A stretch of DNA of 64,000 nucleotides from JACMLC01 sp963817025 (GTDB lineage Bacteria > Acidobacteriota > Blastocatellia > Pyrinomonadales > Pyrinomonadaceae): contig CAWFML010000005.1 of the NCBI GenBank assembly GCA_963817025.1, forward strand, positions 186,001-250,000, read 5' to 3'. Below the pieces are notes generated by a model. The model was not told the origin of the DNA, did not search any database, and was given only the letters and a program-made list of their open reading frames with translations. A program made the position numbers and the translations under genes. Each line of letters starts with the position of its first letter. Position 1 is the stretch's first letter. Shown here in pieces: positions 36,031-44,028 of this stretch.

Positions 36031-37098
36031 ATGGATGAGATGCCCGACAATTTCTTCGATCATAGAAAACGTATCCTTTTTGTGGACGATGACGAATCGC
36101 TGCTCAAGCTGGAACAGATCAGATTGGAACGCGCGGGCTATGATTTTATCGGCGCGAGCGATGGCCGCGAAGGTTTGAGCTGTGCTCAGTCCATGAAGCC
36201 TGATCTGATCCTGTTGGATTATATGATGCCGGGGCTGAGCGGCAAAGAAGTCTTTCTGGAAATCATCAATTCCTGCGAAGAGCGTCTCAGGCACACGCCC
36301 GTCATTATGCTCACGGCGCGGACGGACAACGACATGGAGCAGCGCGCCCTGCTGGAGATGGGATTGTCCGCCTACCTGTGCAAGCCCTTCGGTCATCACG
36401 AGCTTTTGAACGTGATAGATAACGTGCTGGTGATGAGCCGCATCAAGGAGCGCAACCGCGCGCTCGAAAGAGAAGTGCGGCAATCATGGGTCGGAACGGT
36501 CAAAGCCCTGATCTCTCTGCTCGCGGTCAAAGACGATTACACGGGCGAGCATTCGGGAATGGTTGCAGAGCTGGCCGAGATGCTCGCGCGGCATCTCAAT
36601 CTCTCGGAAGTCGAAATCACAAACATCAAACTCGGCGCGCTCTTGCATGATGTCGGCAAGATAGGCGTGCCGGAAAGCGTCCTGCGTAAGGCCGGATGCC
36701 TGACGCCGGATGAGATAGATGTCATGCGCCTGCATGTCGATCATGGCGAGCAAGCTCTGTGCGGCGTGCCGCACATGGAGGACGTGCACGCGATTATCAA
36801 ACATCATCACGAATGGTGGAACGGCAAGGGGTATCCGCAAGGCTTGAAGGATAAGGCGATTCCGCTCGGCGCGCGTATCGTCGCAGTCGTTGACGCTTAC
36901 GATGCGATGACTTCTGATCGTCCTTATCGCCAGCATCTACCGCAAGCCGTCGCTTTTCAGAGACTGCGCGACGCCGCAGGCACACAGTTCGACGAACACC
37001 TCGTCGAAAAGTTTATCGAATGTCTTGAGGCCAACGATTCAGAGCGCACACGCTCGCTCAATTTCAGCTTTATAGAAGAGCTGCACTACGTAGCTTAG
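36031..37098 (+). CDS. Response regulator with HD-GYP domain
   Basis: Predicted cyclic-di-GMP phosphodiesterase under phosphorelay control. The receiver domain (about residues 12-135) shows ILFVDDDESLL, the phospho-acceptor in LILLDYMMPG, LTAR and the conserved lysine in CKPFGH. An HD-GYP domain follows, with LLHDVGKIGVPE, HHHEWWNGKGYPQG and AIPLGARIVAVVDAYDAMTSDRPYR, so the GYP triad is intact. I use ATG at 36031, giving a short N-terminus before the receiver; a GTG at 35938 adds 31 residues and is possible. No kinase is adjacent. Confidence 0.9.
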   Translation: MDEMPDNFFDHRKRILFVDDDESLLKLEQIRLERAGYDFIGASDGREGLSCAQSMKPDLILLDYMMPGLSGKEVFLEIINSCEERLRHTPVIMLTARTDNDMEQRALLEMGLSAYLCKPFGHHELLNVIDNVLVMSRIKERNRALEREVRQSWVGTVKALISLLAVKDDYTGEHSGMVAELAEMLARHLNLSEVEITNIKLGALLHDVGKIGVPESVLRKAGCLTPDEIDVMRLHVDHGEQALCGVPHMEDVHAIIKHHHEWWNGKGYPQGLKDKAIPLGARIVAVVDAYDAMTSDRPYRQHLPQAVAFQRLRDAAGTQFDEHLVEKFIECLEANDSERTRSLNFSFIEELHYVA

Positions 37099-37103
37099 AA
37101 AAA

Positions 37104-37185
37104 CAGGGAGTAGGGAACAGGGTGTCGGGTGTAGCGAGAGCATAACTGCTTTTCCTACACCCTACACCCTATCCCCTACTCCCTT
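37104..37185. repeat. Word-hairpin repeat, CAGGGTGTAGG type
   Basis: CAGGGAGTAGGGAACAGGG words on the left (37104-37134) and CCCTACACCCTATCCC words on the right (37155-37185). It precedes the CorC gene's -10 box directly. Confidence 0.85.
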
Positions 37186-37194
37186 GCTCTTTGT

Positions 37195-37200
37195 TATAAT
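37195..37200 (+). promoter_or_regulatory. Perfect -10 box abutting the CorC-like gene start
   Basis: TATAAT ends 5 nt before the ATG at 37206, so initiation falls at the start codon and the message would be leaderless. No Shine-Dalgarno sequence precedes the ATG. The expected -35 position lies in the hairpin repeat and has no match. Confidence 0.6.
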
Positions 37201-37205
37201 CAAGT

Positions 37206-38597
37206 ATGTTTGAAATCCTGAATATTTTGCTGGTTGTCCTGTTGGTGTTGGCTAACGGGTTCTTTGTCGCTTCGGAATTTGCGCTGGTCGGCGTGCGCCG
37301 CTCGCGGATTGCGTCGCTCGCCAATGCTGGAGACAAACGGGCGCAGAGGCTGTTAGGGCTGGTTGACCATCTCAACGCATATATTTCCGCGACGCAGCTT
37401 GGCATTACTCTGGCTTCGCTTGCGCTCGGTTGGATTGGCGAACCGGCCATCGCGCACCTGCTCGAAATTCCCCTCAAGGGTCGAGTGTCGGAGACAGTGC
37501 TCCACACCATCGCGTTCACCATTGCCTTCAGCATCATTACTTTTCTGCATATCGTGCTGGGCGAACTCGCGCCCAAGACCATTGCGCTCGAACGCGCGGA
37601 AAAGACTGCGCTGGCGATTGCCCTGCCGATGCAGATTTTTTATAAGGTCTTTCGCTGGCCCATACGCTTGCTCGACTGGGCCGGAACACGCGTCGTACGC
37701 CTCTTCGGGCTTCATCCTTCGAGCGATCATGCATCCATTTATACGGAAGATGAGCTGCGCCAACTGGTAGACATCTCGCGCCAGAGCGGGCATCTGGAAG
37801 AAGACGAGCAAAAGCTCATCAATAGAGTTTTCGATTTCTCGTCCGCCGAAATCCGCGAGGCTATGATTCCGCGCACGGCTGTGGACGCGCTGCCCGTGAC
37901 GGCGACGCTCGAAGAAACCAAGACAGCTTTTCGCACTCTGGGCTATTCACGCCTGCCCGTCTACCGCAAACGTCTCGACGATATTATCGGCGTCGTCTTC
38001 CGCAGAGACCTCGAACCATATCTTGAACAGCCGCCACGGGCGGACGGCTTCGATTTGGAAAAACTGCTTCACCCGCCGCAGTTTATTCCGGCGACGGCGC
38101 GGCTCGGCCCTGCGCTCAGGCAGATGCAATCCACGCGCACGCATCTGGCGATGGTGATAGATGAACACGGCGGGATGGAAGGCATCGTGACGCTCGAAGA
38201 TTTGCTGGAAGAGATAGTCGGCGAGATTAACGACGAGTATGATGAAGAGGTGCGCTCGCAGATAATAAAGGAAGCAGACGGTACTTATCTTTTGAGCGGG
38301 ATGCTGACGGTGCGTGACACCAACCGTCGCTTTAATATGCAACTGCCCGAAGACGCTGGCTACACCACGCTCGCCGGATTCCTGCTGTCGCAGTCCGGGC
38401 GTTTGCTGGCCGAAGGTGAGGCGGTCGAATATGAAGGGATGACCTTCAAGGTCGAGCGTCTTGAGCGACGCCGTATCCGCCGGATACGTTTTATCCCGGC
38501 CACAGAGACAACAAAACAGCCGCCCGTCGCCGCGTTGCTGCTCTTGATGAGCACATCATTGACCGAGCCGCTACAACTGGCTCCCGTCTTTCTCTAA
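37206..38597 (+). CDS. CNNM/CorC-type transporter or hemolysin-family protein
   Basis: A membrane protein of the DUF21-CBS-CorC family, involved in magnesium or cobalt homeostasis in characterised members. The N-terminal DUF21 part holds four hydrophobic segments (LLVVLLVLANGFFVASEFALV and three more to residue 160). Two CBS motifs follow (MIPRTAVDALPVTATLEET, RTHLAMVIDEHGGMEGIVTLEDLLEEIVGEINDEYD), then a CorC_HlyC domain. Length 463 aa is typical. A strong -10 box abuts the start. It is convergent with pfkA, with a hairpin overlapping both ends. Confidence 0.9.
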   Translation: MFEILNILLVVLLVLANGFFVASEFALVGVRRSRIASLANAGDKRAQRLLGLVDHLNAYISATQLGITLASLALGWIGEPAIAHLLEIPLKGRVSETVLHTIAFTIAFSIITFLHIVLGELAPKTIALERAEKTALAIALPMQIFYKVFRWPIRLLDWAGTRVVRLFGLHPSSDHASIYTEDELRQLVDISRQSGHLEEDEQKLINRVFDFSSAEIREAMIPRTAVDALPVTATLEETKTAFRTLGYSRLPVYRKRLDDIIGVVFRRDLEPYLEQPPRADGFDLEKLLHPPQFIPATARLGPALRQMQSTRTHLAMVIDEHGGMEGIVTLEDLLEEIVGEINDEYDEEVRSQIIKEADGTYLLSGMLTVRDTNRRFNMQLPEDAGYTTLAGFLLSQSGRLLAEGEAVEYEGMTFKVERLERRRIRRIRFIPATETTKQPPVAALLLLMSTSLTEPLQLAPVFL

Positions 38598-38604
38598 AAC
38601 TCAC

Positions 38605-38634
38605 AGAGCCTTGCTGTCTCAGACGCAAGGCTCT
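38605..38634. terminator. Bidirectional terminator-like hairpin between convergent genes
   Basis: A perfect 10-bp stem, AGAGCCTTGC and GCAAGGCTCT, closes a 10-nt loop. It begins 8 bp after the CorC stop and overlaps the pfkA 3' end. There is no strong T-run on either side, so intrinsic termination is only probable. Confidence 0.55.
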
Positions 38635-39749
38635 ATTCGTTTGCTCATATGATATGAAGCTTCGTCCGGCGCGCCGAAAGAGATGCCCGTCGAGCGGGCT
38701 GTGCGTACAAGCTGGCCGTCCGCCGGAACTGTTTTGATGTTGGCGATGGCCTGAGAGATGGGAACGGTCACGATGTCTGCGGCCTGTAGCGCGACCATCA
38801 CGCTGCGCTGGCCTTCTGCAAAAGCGCGCACGGCGCACGCGCCAAAGCTTGTCGCCAGCATGCGGTCAAAAGCGTTTGGACGGCCTCCGCGCTGAAGATG
38901 TCCGAGCACGACGCAGCGCGTCTCTTTGCCAGTCAACTGTTCAAGCTCCGTGCGACAATAGTTGCCGACGCCGCCAAGCCTCGGCGCGTGCTGCGCGTCG
39001 CCCGCGTCCTGATAAATCAATTCGCCGTCACATTCGCTCGCGCCCTCTGCGGCGACGATAATCGTAAATTGCGAGCCGCAACGGTCTCGCTCTTTGACCT
39101 TCTCCGCGACGGCTTCCATGCTGAAAGGGATTTCGGGCATGAGTATGACATCCGCGCCGCCAGCGATGCCGGAGTGCAAAGCAATCCAGCCGGTATGCCT
39201 GCCCATCACTTCGAGTATCATCACGCGGTCGTGCGATTCGGCGGTCGTGTGCAGTCTGTCAAGAGCCTCTGTCGCAATGTCGAGCGCGGTCACGAAACCG
39301 AACGTCAATTCAGTGCAGGCCAGATCATTATCAATCGTCTTGGGTACACCGACCACCGGGAAACCCAGCCGGTCAAACTCTGCCGCGATGGCGAGCGTGC
39401 CTTCTCCGCCGAGGACGACGAGTCCTTCTATGCCGAGTTTGCGGAGATTTCCGATGGCCTCCCTGTATACATCCTCCGGCTTGACCGAGTTGCCTTCGGC
39501 GTTGCGCTCGACGAATTTCCCGCGATTGCGCGTGCCTAGAATCGTCCCGCCGCGCGGCAAGAGACCACGGACATGCTCCGGCTTCAACTCGCGCGTGCGC
39601 GTCTCTCCGAGCAATCCCTCGAAACTGTCCTCAATGCCGATGACCTTCATGCCATACTCGCCGACCGCAGTCTTGACCGCCGCGCGTATGACCGCGTTCA
39701 ATCCGGGCGCATCGCCGCCCCCCGTCACAATGCCGATAGTTTTATACAT
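38619..39749 (-). CDS. pfkA: 6-phosphofructokinase (group III type)
   Basis: Phosphorylates fructose 6-phosphate in glycolysis. TGGGDAPGLNAVIRA at the start, GGEGTLAIAAEF at the phosphoryl-donor site and PKTIDNDLACTELTFGF with the catalytic aspartate of TIDND are visible. Residues equivalent to E. coli 104 and 124 are Gly and Lys. By the usual classification, Gly104 indicates ATP and Lys124 occurs in PPi enzymes, so this combination points to the group III ATP-type. Length 376 aa is somewhat longer than E. coli PfkA. Convergent with the CorC gene. Confidence 0.93.
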   Translation of the reverse strand: MYKTIGIVTGGGDAPGLNAVIRAAVKTAVGEYGMKVIGIEDSFEGLLGETRTRELKPEHVRGLLPRGGTILGTRNRGKFVERNAEGNSVKPEDVYREAIGNLRKLGIEGLVVLGGEGTLAIAAEFDRLGFPVVGVPKTIDNDLACTELTFGFVTALDIATEALDRLHTTAESHDRVMILEVMGRHTGWIALHSGIAGGADVILMPEIPFSMEAVAEKVKERDRCGSQFTIIVAAEGASECDGELIYQDAGDAQHAPRLGGVGNYCRTELEQLTGKETRCVVLGHLQRGGRPNAFDRMLATSFGACAVRAFAEGQRSVMVALQAADIVTVPISQAIANIKTVPADGQLVRTARSTGISFGAPDEASYHMSKRIEPCV

Positions 39750-39871
39750 ATTTTTTAAGCGATAAATGATGAATGCTATTTGATTGTTGTTTCATGAAAC
39801 TGAGGCAAGGGTACATCTTTGCAGAGTTTGATTTCAAGCGTTTGACCGCAAAGGAACAAAGACAGAAGAGA

Positions 39872-39950
39872 ATTTACACATTTACATTTACACATTTACA
39901 TTTACTCATTGATTCATTTGCTCATTGTAGAAATGAATCAATGAGTAAAT
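39872..39950. repeat. Word-hairpin repeat, TTTACTCATTGATTC type
   Basis: A perfect 19-bp stem (39900-39918 with 39932-39950) of ATTTACTCATTGATTCATT, preceded by tandem ACATTTAC words from 39872. It lies upstream of the methyltransferase gene. Confidence 0.85.
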
Positions 39951-39979
39951 TCTTTCCTTTGTGATAAATTCCTAATCAC

Positions 39980-41146
39980 ATGAAAGACATCATCACTATC
40001 AACAAGCGCGGGGCCGAGCGTGCGCGCAAAGGGCATTTGTGGATTTACCGCAGCGATGTGGCGGACGCTGCGGGCGTCAAGGGCGGCTCTGTGGTCACAG
40101 TGCGCGACGAGCGCGAGCGATTCATAGGCCGCGCCCTGTACAGTGACCGCTCGGAAATCTCTCTGCGACTTTTGACGCTGCGCGATGAAGCGATTGACCG
40201 CGAGTGGTGGCGCGTGCGTCTGCTGGCGGCGGCCTCTCGCAGGGATGAGATAAAGGAGCAGGCCAATGCTTACCGAATGATCTATTCCGAAGGCGACCTG
40301 CTCTCTTCTTTGATAGTTGATGTTTACGACGATGTGCTGGTCTTGCAAACCCTCTCGCAGGGAATGGATGCGCAGAAGGCTTTGCTGTTGGAACTGCTCG
40401 CGGAAGAGTTTACGCCGCGCGCCATCATCGAGCGCAACGACGTGCGCGTGCGCGAGCTGGAAGGATTGGAACTTCGCTCAGGGCTTTTATACGGCGATGC
40501 GCCCGGCGAGCTTGAGATTACGCAGGACGGAGTTCGCTTTCTGGTCGCGCCGCTCGCGGGGCAGAAGACCGGCTCGTTTCTGGACCAGCGGGAAAATCGT
40601 CTTGCCGCACGCGCCATCGCAAAGGGCCGCGCGCTCGATTGCTTTACCTTCAACGGAGCCTTTGCGCTCCATCTGGCGAGCGTCTGCGAGAGCGTGACGG
40701 GCCTAGACATCTCCGCCGAAGCCGTGGCGGCGGCGCGGCGCAATGCCTCTTTGAACGGTGCTGGCAATGTGGAATTTCGTGAGGCCAATGTCTTCGATGC
40801 CCTGCGCGAGATGGAAACGGGCGGAGAAGAGTTTGATACCATTGTGCTCGACCCGCCCGCGTTTGCGAAGAACCGCGCGAGCGTTCGCGCTGCGGCGCGC
40901 GGCTATAAGGAAATAAACCTGCGCGCCCTCAAACTGCTCCGCACGGGCGGCACGCTCGTCACCTGCACCTGTTCATATCACATGCCGGAAGAGATGTTTC
41001 TCGAACTCCTGATGGAGGCCGCGCATGATGCAAAGCGACGCGTACAACTGGTCGAAAAGCGCATGCAGTCGCGCGATCATCCAGTCCTGCTCGGCGTGCC
41101 TGAGACTTATTATTTGAAATGTTTGATTGCGCGGGTGCTGGATTAG
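39980..41146 (+). CDS. RlmI-like 23S rRNA (cytosine-C5) methyltransferase
   Basis: SAM-dependent methyltransferase with an N-terminal PUA domain (KGHLWIYRSDV, VRDERERFIGRALYS), matching the RlmI/RlmK-type family. The SAM site is FTFNGAFALHLASV, and LDPPAFAKNR is the catalytic DPP motif of class I methyltransferases. E. coli RlmI methylates C1962 of 23S rRNA; I infer the same. Length 388 aa is typical. No Shine-Dalgarno sequence is visible at ATG 39980. Confidence 0.9.
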   Translation: MKDIITINKRGAERARKGHLWIYRSDVADAAGVKGGSVVTVRDERERFIGRALYSDRSEISLRLLTLRDEAIDREWWRVRLLAAASRRDEIKEQANAYRMIYSEGDLLSSLIVDVYDDVLVLQTLSQGMDAQKALLLELLAEEFTPRAIIERNDVRVRELEGLELRSGLLYGDAPGELEITQDGVRFLVAPLAGQKTGSFLDQRENRLAARAIAKGRALDCFTFNGAFALHLASVCESVTGLDISAEAVAAARRNASLNGAGNVEFREANVFDALREMETGGEEFDTIVLDPPAFAKNRASVRAAARGYKEINLRALKLLRTGGTLVTCTCSYHMPEEMFLELLMEAAHDAKRRVQLVEKRMQSRDHPVLLGVPETYYLKCLIARVLD

Positions 41147-41149
41147 GTC

Positions 41150-41273
41150 TTTGTGCTTTGTTTTTTGTTCTTTGTCTTTTGTACTTTGCACGAGACTCAG
41201 CCTTGAGTCTGAAAATTCAACATGAGCAAGACAACCAAAGAACAAAGAACAAAGAACAAAGAACAAAAGACAA
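41150..41273. repeat. Word-hairpin repeat, CTTTGTTC type
   Basis: CTTTGTGCTTTG...CTTTGTAC words on the left, four GAACAAA words on the right, with a loop of about 50 nt. It lies between the methyltransferase and zinc-ribbon genes, whose stop codon follows it. Confidence 0.85.
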
Positions 41274-41276
41274 CTC

Positions 41277-41789
41277 TTACCCCTTACCTTCATCAACATT
41301 GAGCAATTTCGTCGTGTGCTCTGTGACGCTCGGAGGTCGTGTCATTTCGGCTGTGCTGGCGGGCGTTTTGTTGAGGCCCTGCGCGGGGATGCTCTGGTGC
41401 GTGGGCAGAAAAGCCTGATGCGCTCTGCCGAGTTGAGAGGATTGTGCGAATCCCTGCTCCGGCTCTTCGCTAAAGAGACGAAAGTAGAGCATCCACGCGA
41501 GACCTGCTAGAAAGATCGTCAGCGGGATAATCAAGGGAATCGGCGAGTCAACGACCAGTGAGAATCCGAAGGCGACAGGCAGCAACACGCCGCCCGTAAA
41601 CATCAGTTTGGCTCCCTGCCGCACGCCGCGTTTTTTGGCAGATGGTTTCTCGCCCGTCGCGTTTGAGACGGGCGCGGGCAGCCCGCCTCCGGCCAGCAAC
41701 GCCGTCACCGCTTCTAGCTGTAAGCCACAGCGCGGGCAAAAGCGCATCTCTTCGGAAACCTGTTGTTGACCGCATTTTGGACAGAACAT
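41277..41789 (-). CDS. Zinc-ribbon membrane protein, 170 aa
   Basis: A small modular protein: an N-terminal zinc ribbon (CPKCGQQQVSEEMRFCPRC, residues 3-21), then two membrane helices (LMFTGGVLLPVAFGFSLVV and LIIPLTIFLAGLAWMLYF), a linker and a Pro/Thr-rich tail. It is of the same design as the proteins at 16329 and 33295, without the extracellular domains. ATG at 41789 is preferred over 41900 because GAGGG precedes it and the upstream ORF part is repeat DNA. Function unknown. Confidence 0.85.
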   Translation of the reverse strand: MFCPKCGQQQVSEEMRFCPRCGLQLEAVTALLAGGGLPAPVSNATGEKPSAKKRGVRQGAKLMFTGGVLLPVAFGFSLVVDSPIPLIIPLTIFLAGLAWMLYFRLFSEEPEQGFAQSSQLGRAHQAFLPTHQSIPAQGLNKTPASTAEMTRPPSVTEHTTKLLNVDEGKG

Positions 41790-41840
41790 ACAAGACCCTC
41801 GCTCAACTCTTTCAGGACGGCTTACGATCTCGGCAAAAGC

Positions 41841-41939
41841 AAAGTTCAGAGAGTTTATAGAGTTTAGAGAGTTCAAAGACAAGCGCATATCTTTCCGCAC
41901 TCTCTACGCTCTCCAAACTCCATGAACTCTCTGAACTTC
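41841..41939. repeat. Word-hairpin repeat, GAGAGTTCA type
   Basis: AAAGTTCAGAGAG on the left and its complement TCTCTGAACTT on the right form the outer stem, with words of GAGAGTTTA-type in between. It lies upstream of the zinc-ribbon gene; the remaining gap to 42108 shows nothing else but the Shine-Dalgarno of the next gene. Confidence 0.75.
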
Positions 41940-42108
41940 TTCAGAAGGGTAAATTCCTGCCATGAACGGGCTGCGCGCGGTGTTCTCTTAATGTGCGGCA
42001 AATTTCGCCGGTCATCTTTCTCAAAAAGCTTGAGAGAGATGCCTTGCGTCTTTTTGCCCCTATTGAGTTTTTAAATCCCAGCCCTCATTATTTCACAAGG
42101 AGATGCCA

Positions 42109-43647
42109 ATGAAGTCCATCTTAAAATCTCTTCTCTTGATAGCCCTCGTCGGCGGCGTGCTCATCGTGCCGCCTCCGCAAACTCCTCCGAGCCGCGCGCA
42201 GGAAAAAACTGCGACAGCGACACAGGGCTTTGTCCCGCTGCAAACAAAAGTGAAGAAGGAAGAAGTGATTGCGCGGCTTGAGCGCGAGCTGCCGCAATTG
42301 ATGAGGGAAGGCGACGTGCCCGGACTCGCGTTAGCTCTCGTGCGCGATGGCGAGGTCGTCTGGCACAAAGGTTTCGGAGTCAAAAACGCGCAGACGAAAG
42401 AGCCTGTGGACGATGCAACCATCTTTGAAGCGGCTTCGCTCACCAAGCCCGTGTTCGCCTATGCCGTACTCAAGCTCGTGGAGATGGGCAAGCTCGATCT
42501 GGACACGCCTTTGAATAAATACCTGCCGGGAAATTACGATGTCGTGGATGACGCGCGCTTGAATCAGATTACCGCGCGCAGAGTCCTCTCGCACACGACG
42601 GGTTTTCCGAACTGGCGACAACCGCGCGATAGCGCGACTCTCAAGATGTACTTCACGCCCGGCGAACGCTTCAGCTATTCGGGCGAAGGCTTCGTCTATC
42701 TGGCAAAGACTGTCGAGCACCTGACAGGCGAAAAGCTCGAAGCCCTGATGAAGCGGCTGGTGCTTGACCCGCTCGGCATGACGAGCAGCAGCTTTGTCTG
42801 GCTGGACAGCTATGAGCGGCTCAAGATTTTCACGCACAGCTCGACAGGCGAGCCGACGGGGCAGAATAAAGTTCCCAACGCCAACGCTGCCGGAAGCCTG
42901 CACACGACCGCGCAGGATTACGGGCGTTTCGTTGCGGCCATCCTGAACGGAACGGGCTTGAAGAAAGAGACCGCGCGATTGATGCTGACGCCGCAAATCA
43001 AAGTCAGCGAGTCCGGGACTAGAAATCTGGACGCCCCGCCTGAAAAACTTTCGCAGCAAATCTCCTGGGGACTCGGCTGGGGTTTGCAGAGCACAAAGGA
43101 CGGCCTTTCCTTCTGGCACTGGGGCGACAACGGCAACACCAAAGCTTTCGTCGTCGCCTTCGAGAAAGGGAAGACGGGCATGGTCGTCTTCACCAACTCT
43201 GCCAACGGCCTCTCGATCATCAAAGAGATTGTTGACGCAGCCGTCGGCGGAGAGCGGCCCGCGCTCGCATGGCTCAAATACGATTCCTACAAAGCGCCCG
43301 CGCGCCTTCTCTTCAAAGACATTCTCGCAAAGGGCGCAAGAGAAGCCCTCACCTCGTACAGCGAGCGCAGAAAAGCCCACGCGAGTGATGAAGCTATCAC
43401 CGAAGCGCAGATGAACCAGCTCGGCTATGACCTCTTGAGAATGAAGAAGCTCAAGGATGCGATAGAGGTTTTCAAACTCAACGTCGCAGACCACCCGCAA
43501 TCCGCCAACGCCTACGACAGCCTCGGCGAAGCCTACATGGCAAACGGCGACACGGAACCGGCGATCAAAAATTATGAGAAGTCGGTTGAACTGAACCCCA
43601 AAAACACGACCGGCGCGGAGGCTTTGAAAAAGCTTCGGGAGCAGTAA
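42109..43647 (+). CDS. Exported beta-lactamase-family serine hydrolase with TPR tail
   Basis: A class C-type serine hydrolase (DD-peptidase, esterase or beta-lactamase-like). A signal peptide (MKSILKSLLLIALVGGVLIV) is followed by the catalytic SxxK motif in EAASLTKPVFAY, a YSGEGFVYL motif and WHWGDNGNT near the third conserved element. The last about 100 residues include two TPR units (LKDAIEVFKLNVADHPQSAN, NGDTEPAIKNYEKSVELNP), suggesting protein interaction. ATG at 42109 is chosen over 42103 because AAGGAG ends 6 nt upstream. Substrate unknown; peptidoglycan or a small ester are possible. Confidence 0.9.
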   Translation: MKSILKSLLLIALVGGVLIVPPPQTPPSRAQEKTATATQGFVPLQTKVKKEEVIARLERELPQLMREGDVPGLALALVRDGEVVWHKGFGVKNAQTKEPVDDATIFEAASLTKPVFAYAVLKLVEMGKLDLDTPLNKYLPGNYDVVDDARLNQITARRVLSHTTGFPNWRQPRDSATLKMYFTPGERFSYSGEGFVYLAKTVEHLTGEKLEALMKRLVLDPLGMTSSSFVWLDSYERLKIFTHSSTGEPTGQNKVPNANAAGSLHTTAQDYGRFVAAILNGTGLKKETARLMLTPQIKVSESGTRNLDAPPEKLSQQISWGLGWGLQSTKDGLSFWHWGDNGNTKAFVVAFEKGKTGMVVFTNSANGLSIIKEIVDAAVGGERPALAWLKYDSYKAPARLLFKDILAKGAREALTSYSERRKAHASDEAITEAQMNQLGYDLLRMKKLKDAIEVFKLNVADHPQSANAYDSLGEAYMANGDTEPAIKNYEKSVELNPKNTTGAEALKKLREQ

Positions 43648-43662
43648 GCAAAGAAGGACTAA

Positions 43663-44023
43663 AGATTAGCCACAGAGGCACAGAGACACAGAGATAAAAG
43701 CAGACATGCTATTTAACGTGAGTACGACGTAAGAATAGCAATATGTTAGTTAGCCCCGAAGGGGCGACATAGATTAGCCCACGGCTGAAGCCGTGGGGAC
43801 AGCACCCACATCAAAAGTCGAAGCCCCGGAGGGGCGACATAATCTATGTCGCCCCTCCGGGGCTTCGGCATGGTAGCGCGTCTTGTCCAGACACTGACGT
43901 GCCGGGCTAATATCTGCCGCCCCTCCGGGGCTGTCAGGCTGCATCTTCTTCTGCTTATATCGAACTCACGTTATTTAGCATTTCCTTTATTTGATTTTCT
44001 GGCTTTGTGTCTCTGTGGCTGTA
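43663..44023. repeat. Nested composite repeat: CACAGAGAC hairpin enclosing a GGGGCGACATA element
   Basis: The outer pair is AGCCACAGAGGCACAGAGAC (from 43668) and GTCTCTGTGGCT (to 44020). Inside them, GCTATTTAACGTGAG (43729) and CTCACGTTATTTAGC (43966) form a second pair. The core contains a 23-bp perfect hairpin with a 3-nt loop at 43819-43867 (GGAGGGGCGACATA on both arms), a hairpin at 43778-43797 (CCCACGGC, loop TGAA) and further GCCCCGAAGGGGC and GCCCCTCCGGGGC copies. It looks like one element inserted in the loop of another. Confidence 0.85.
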
Positions 44024-44028
44024 CGTTG

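Noticed and set aside
42331..43500. 389-codon minus-strand ORF opposite the serine hydrolase gene
   Set aside because: Antisense shadow; the plus-strand gene has a signal peptide and catalytic motifs.
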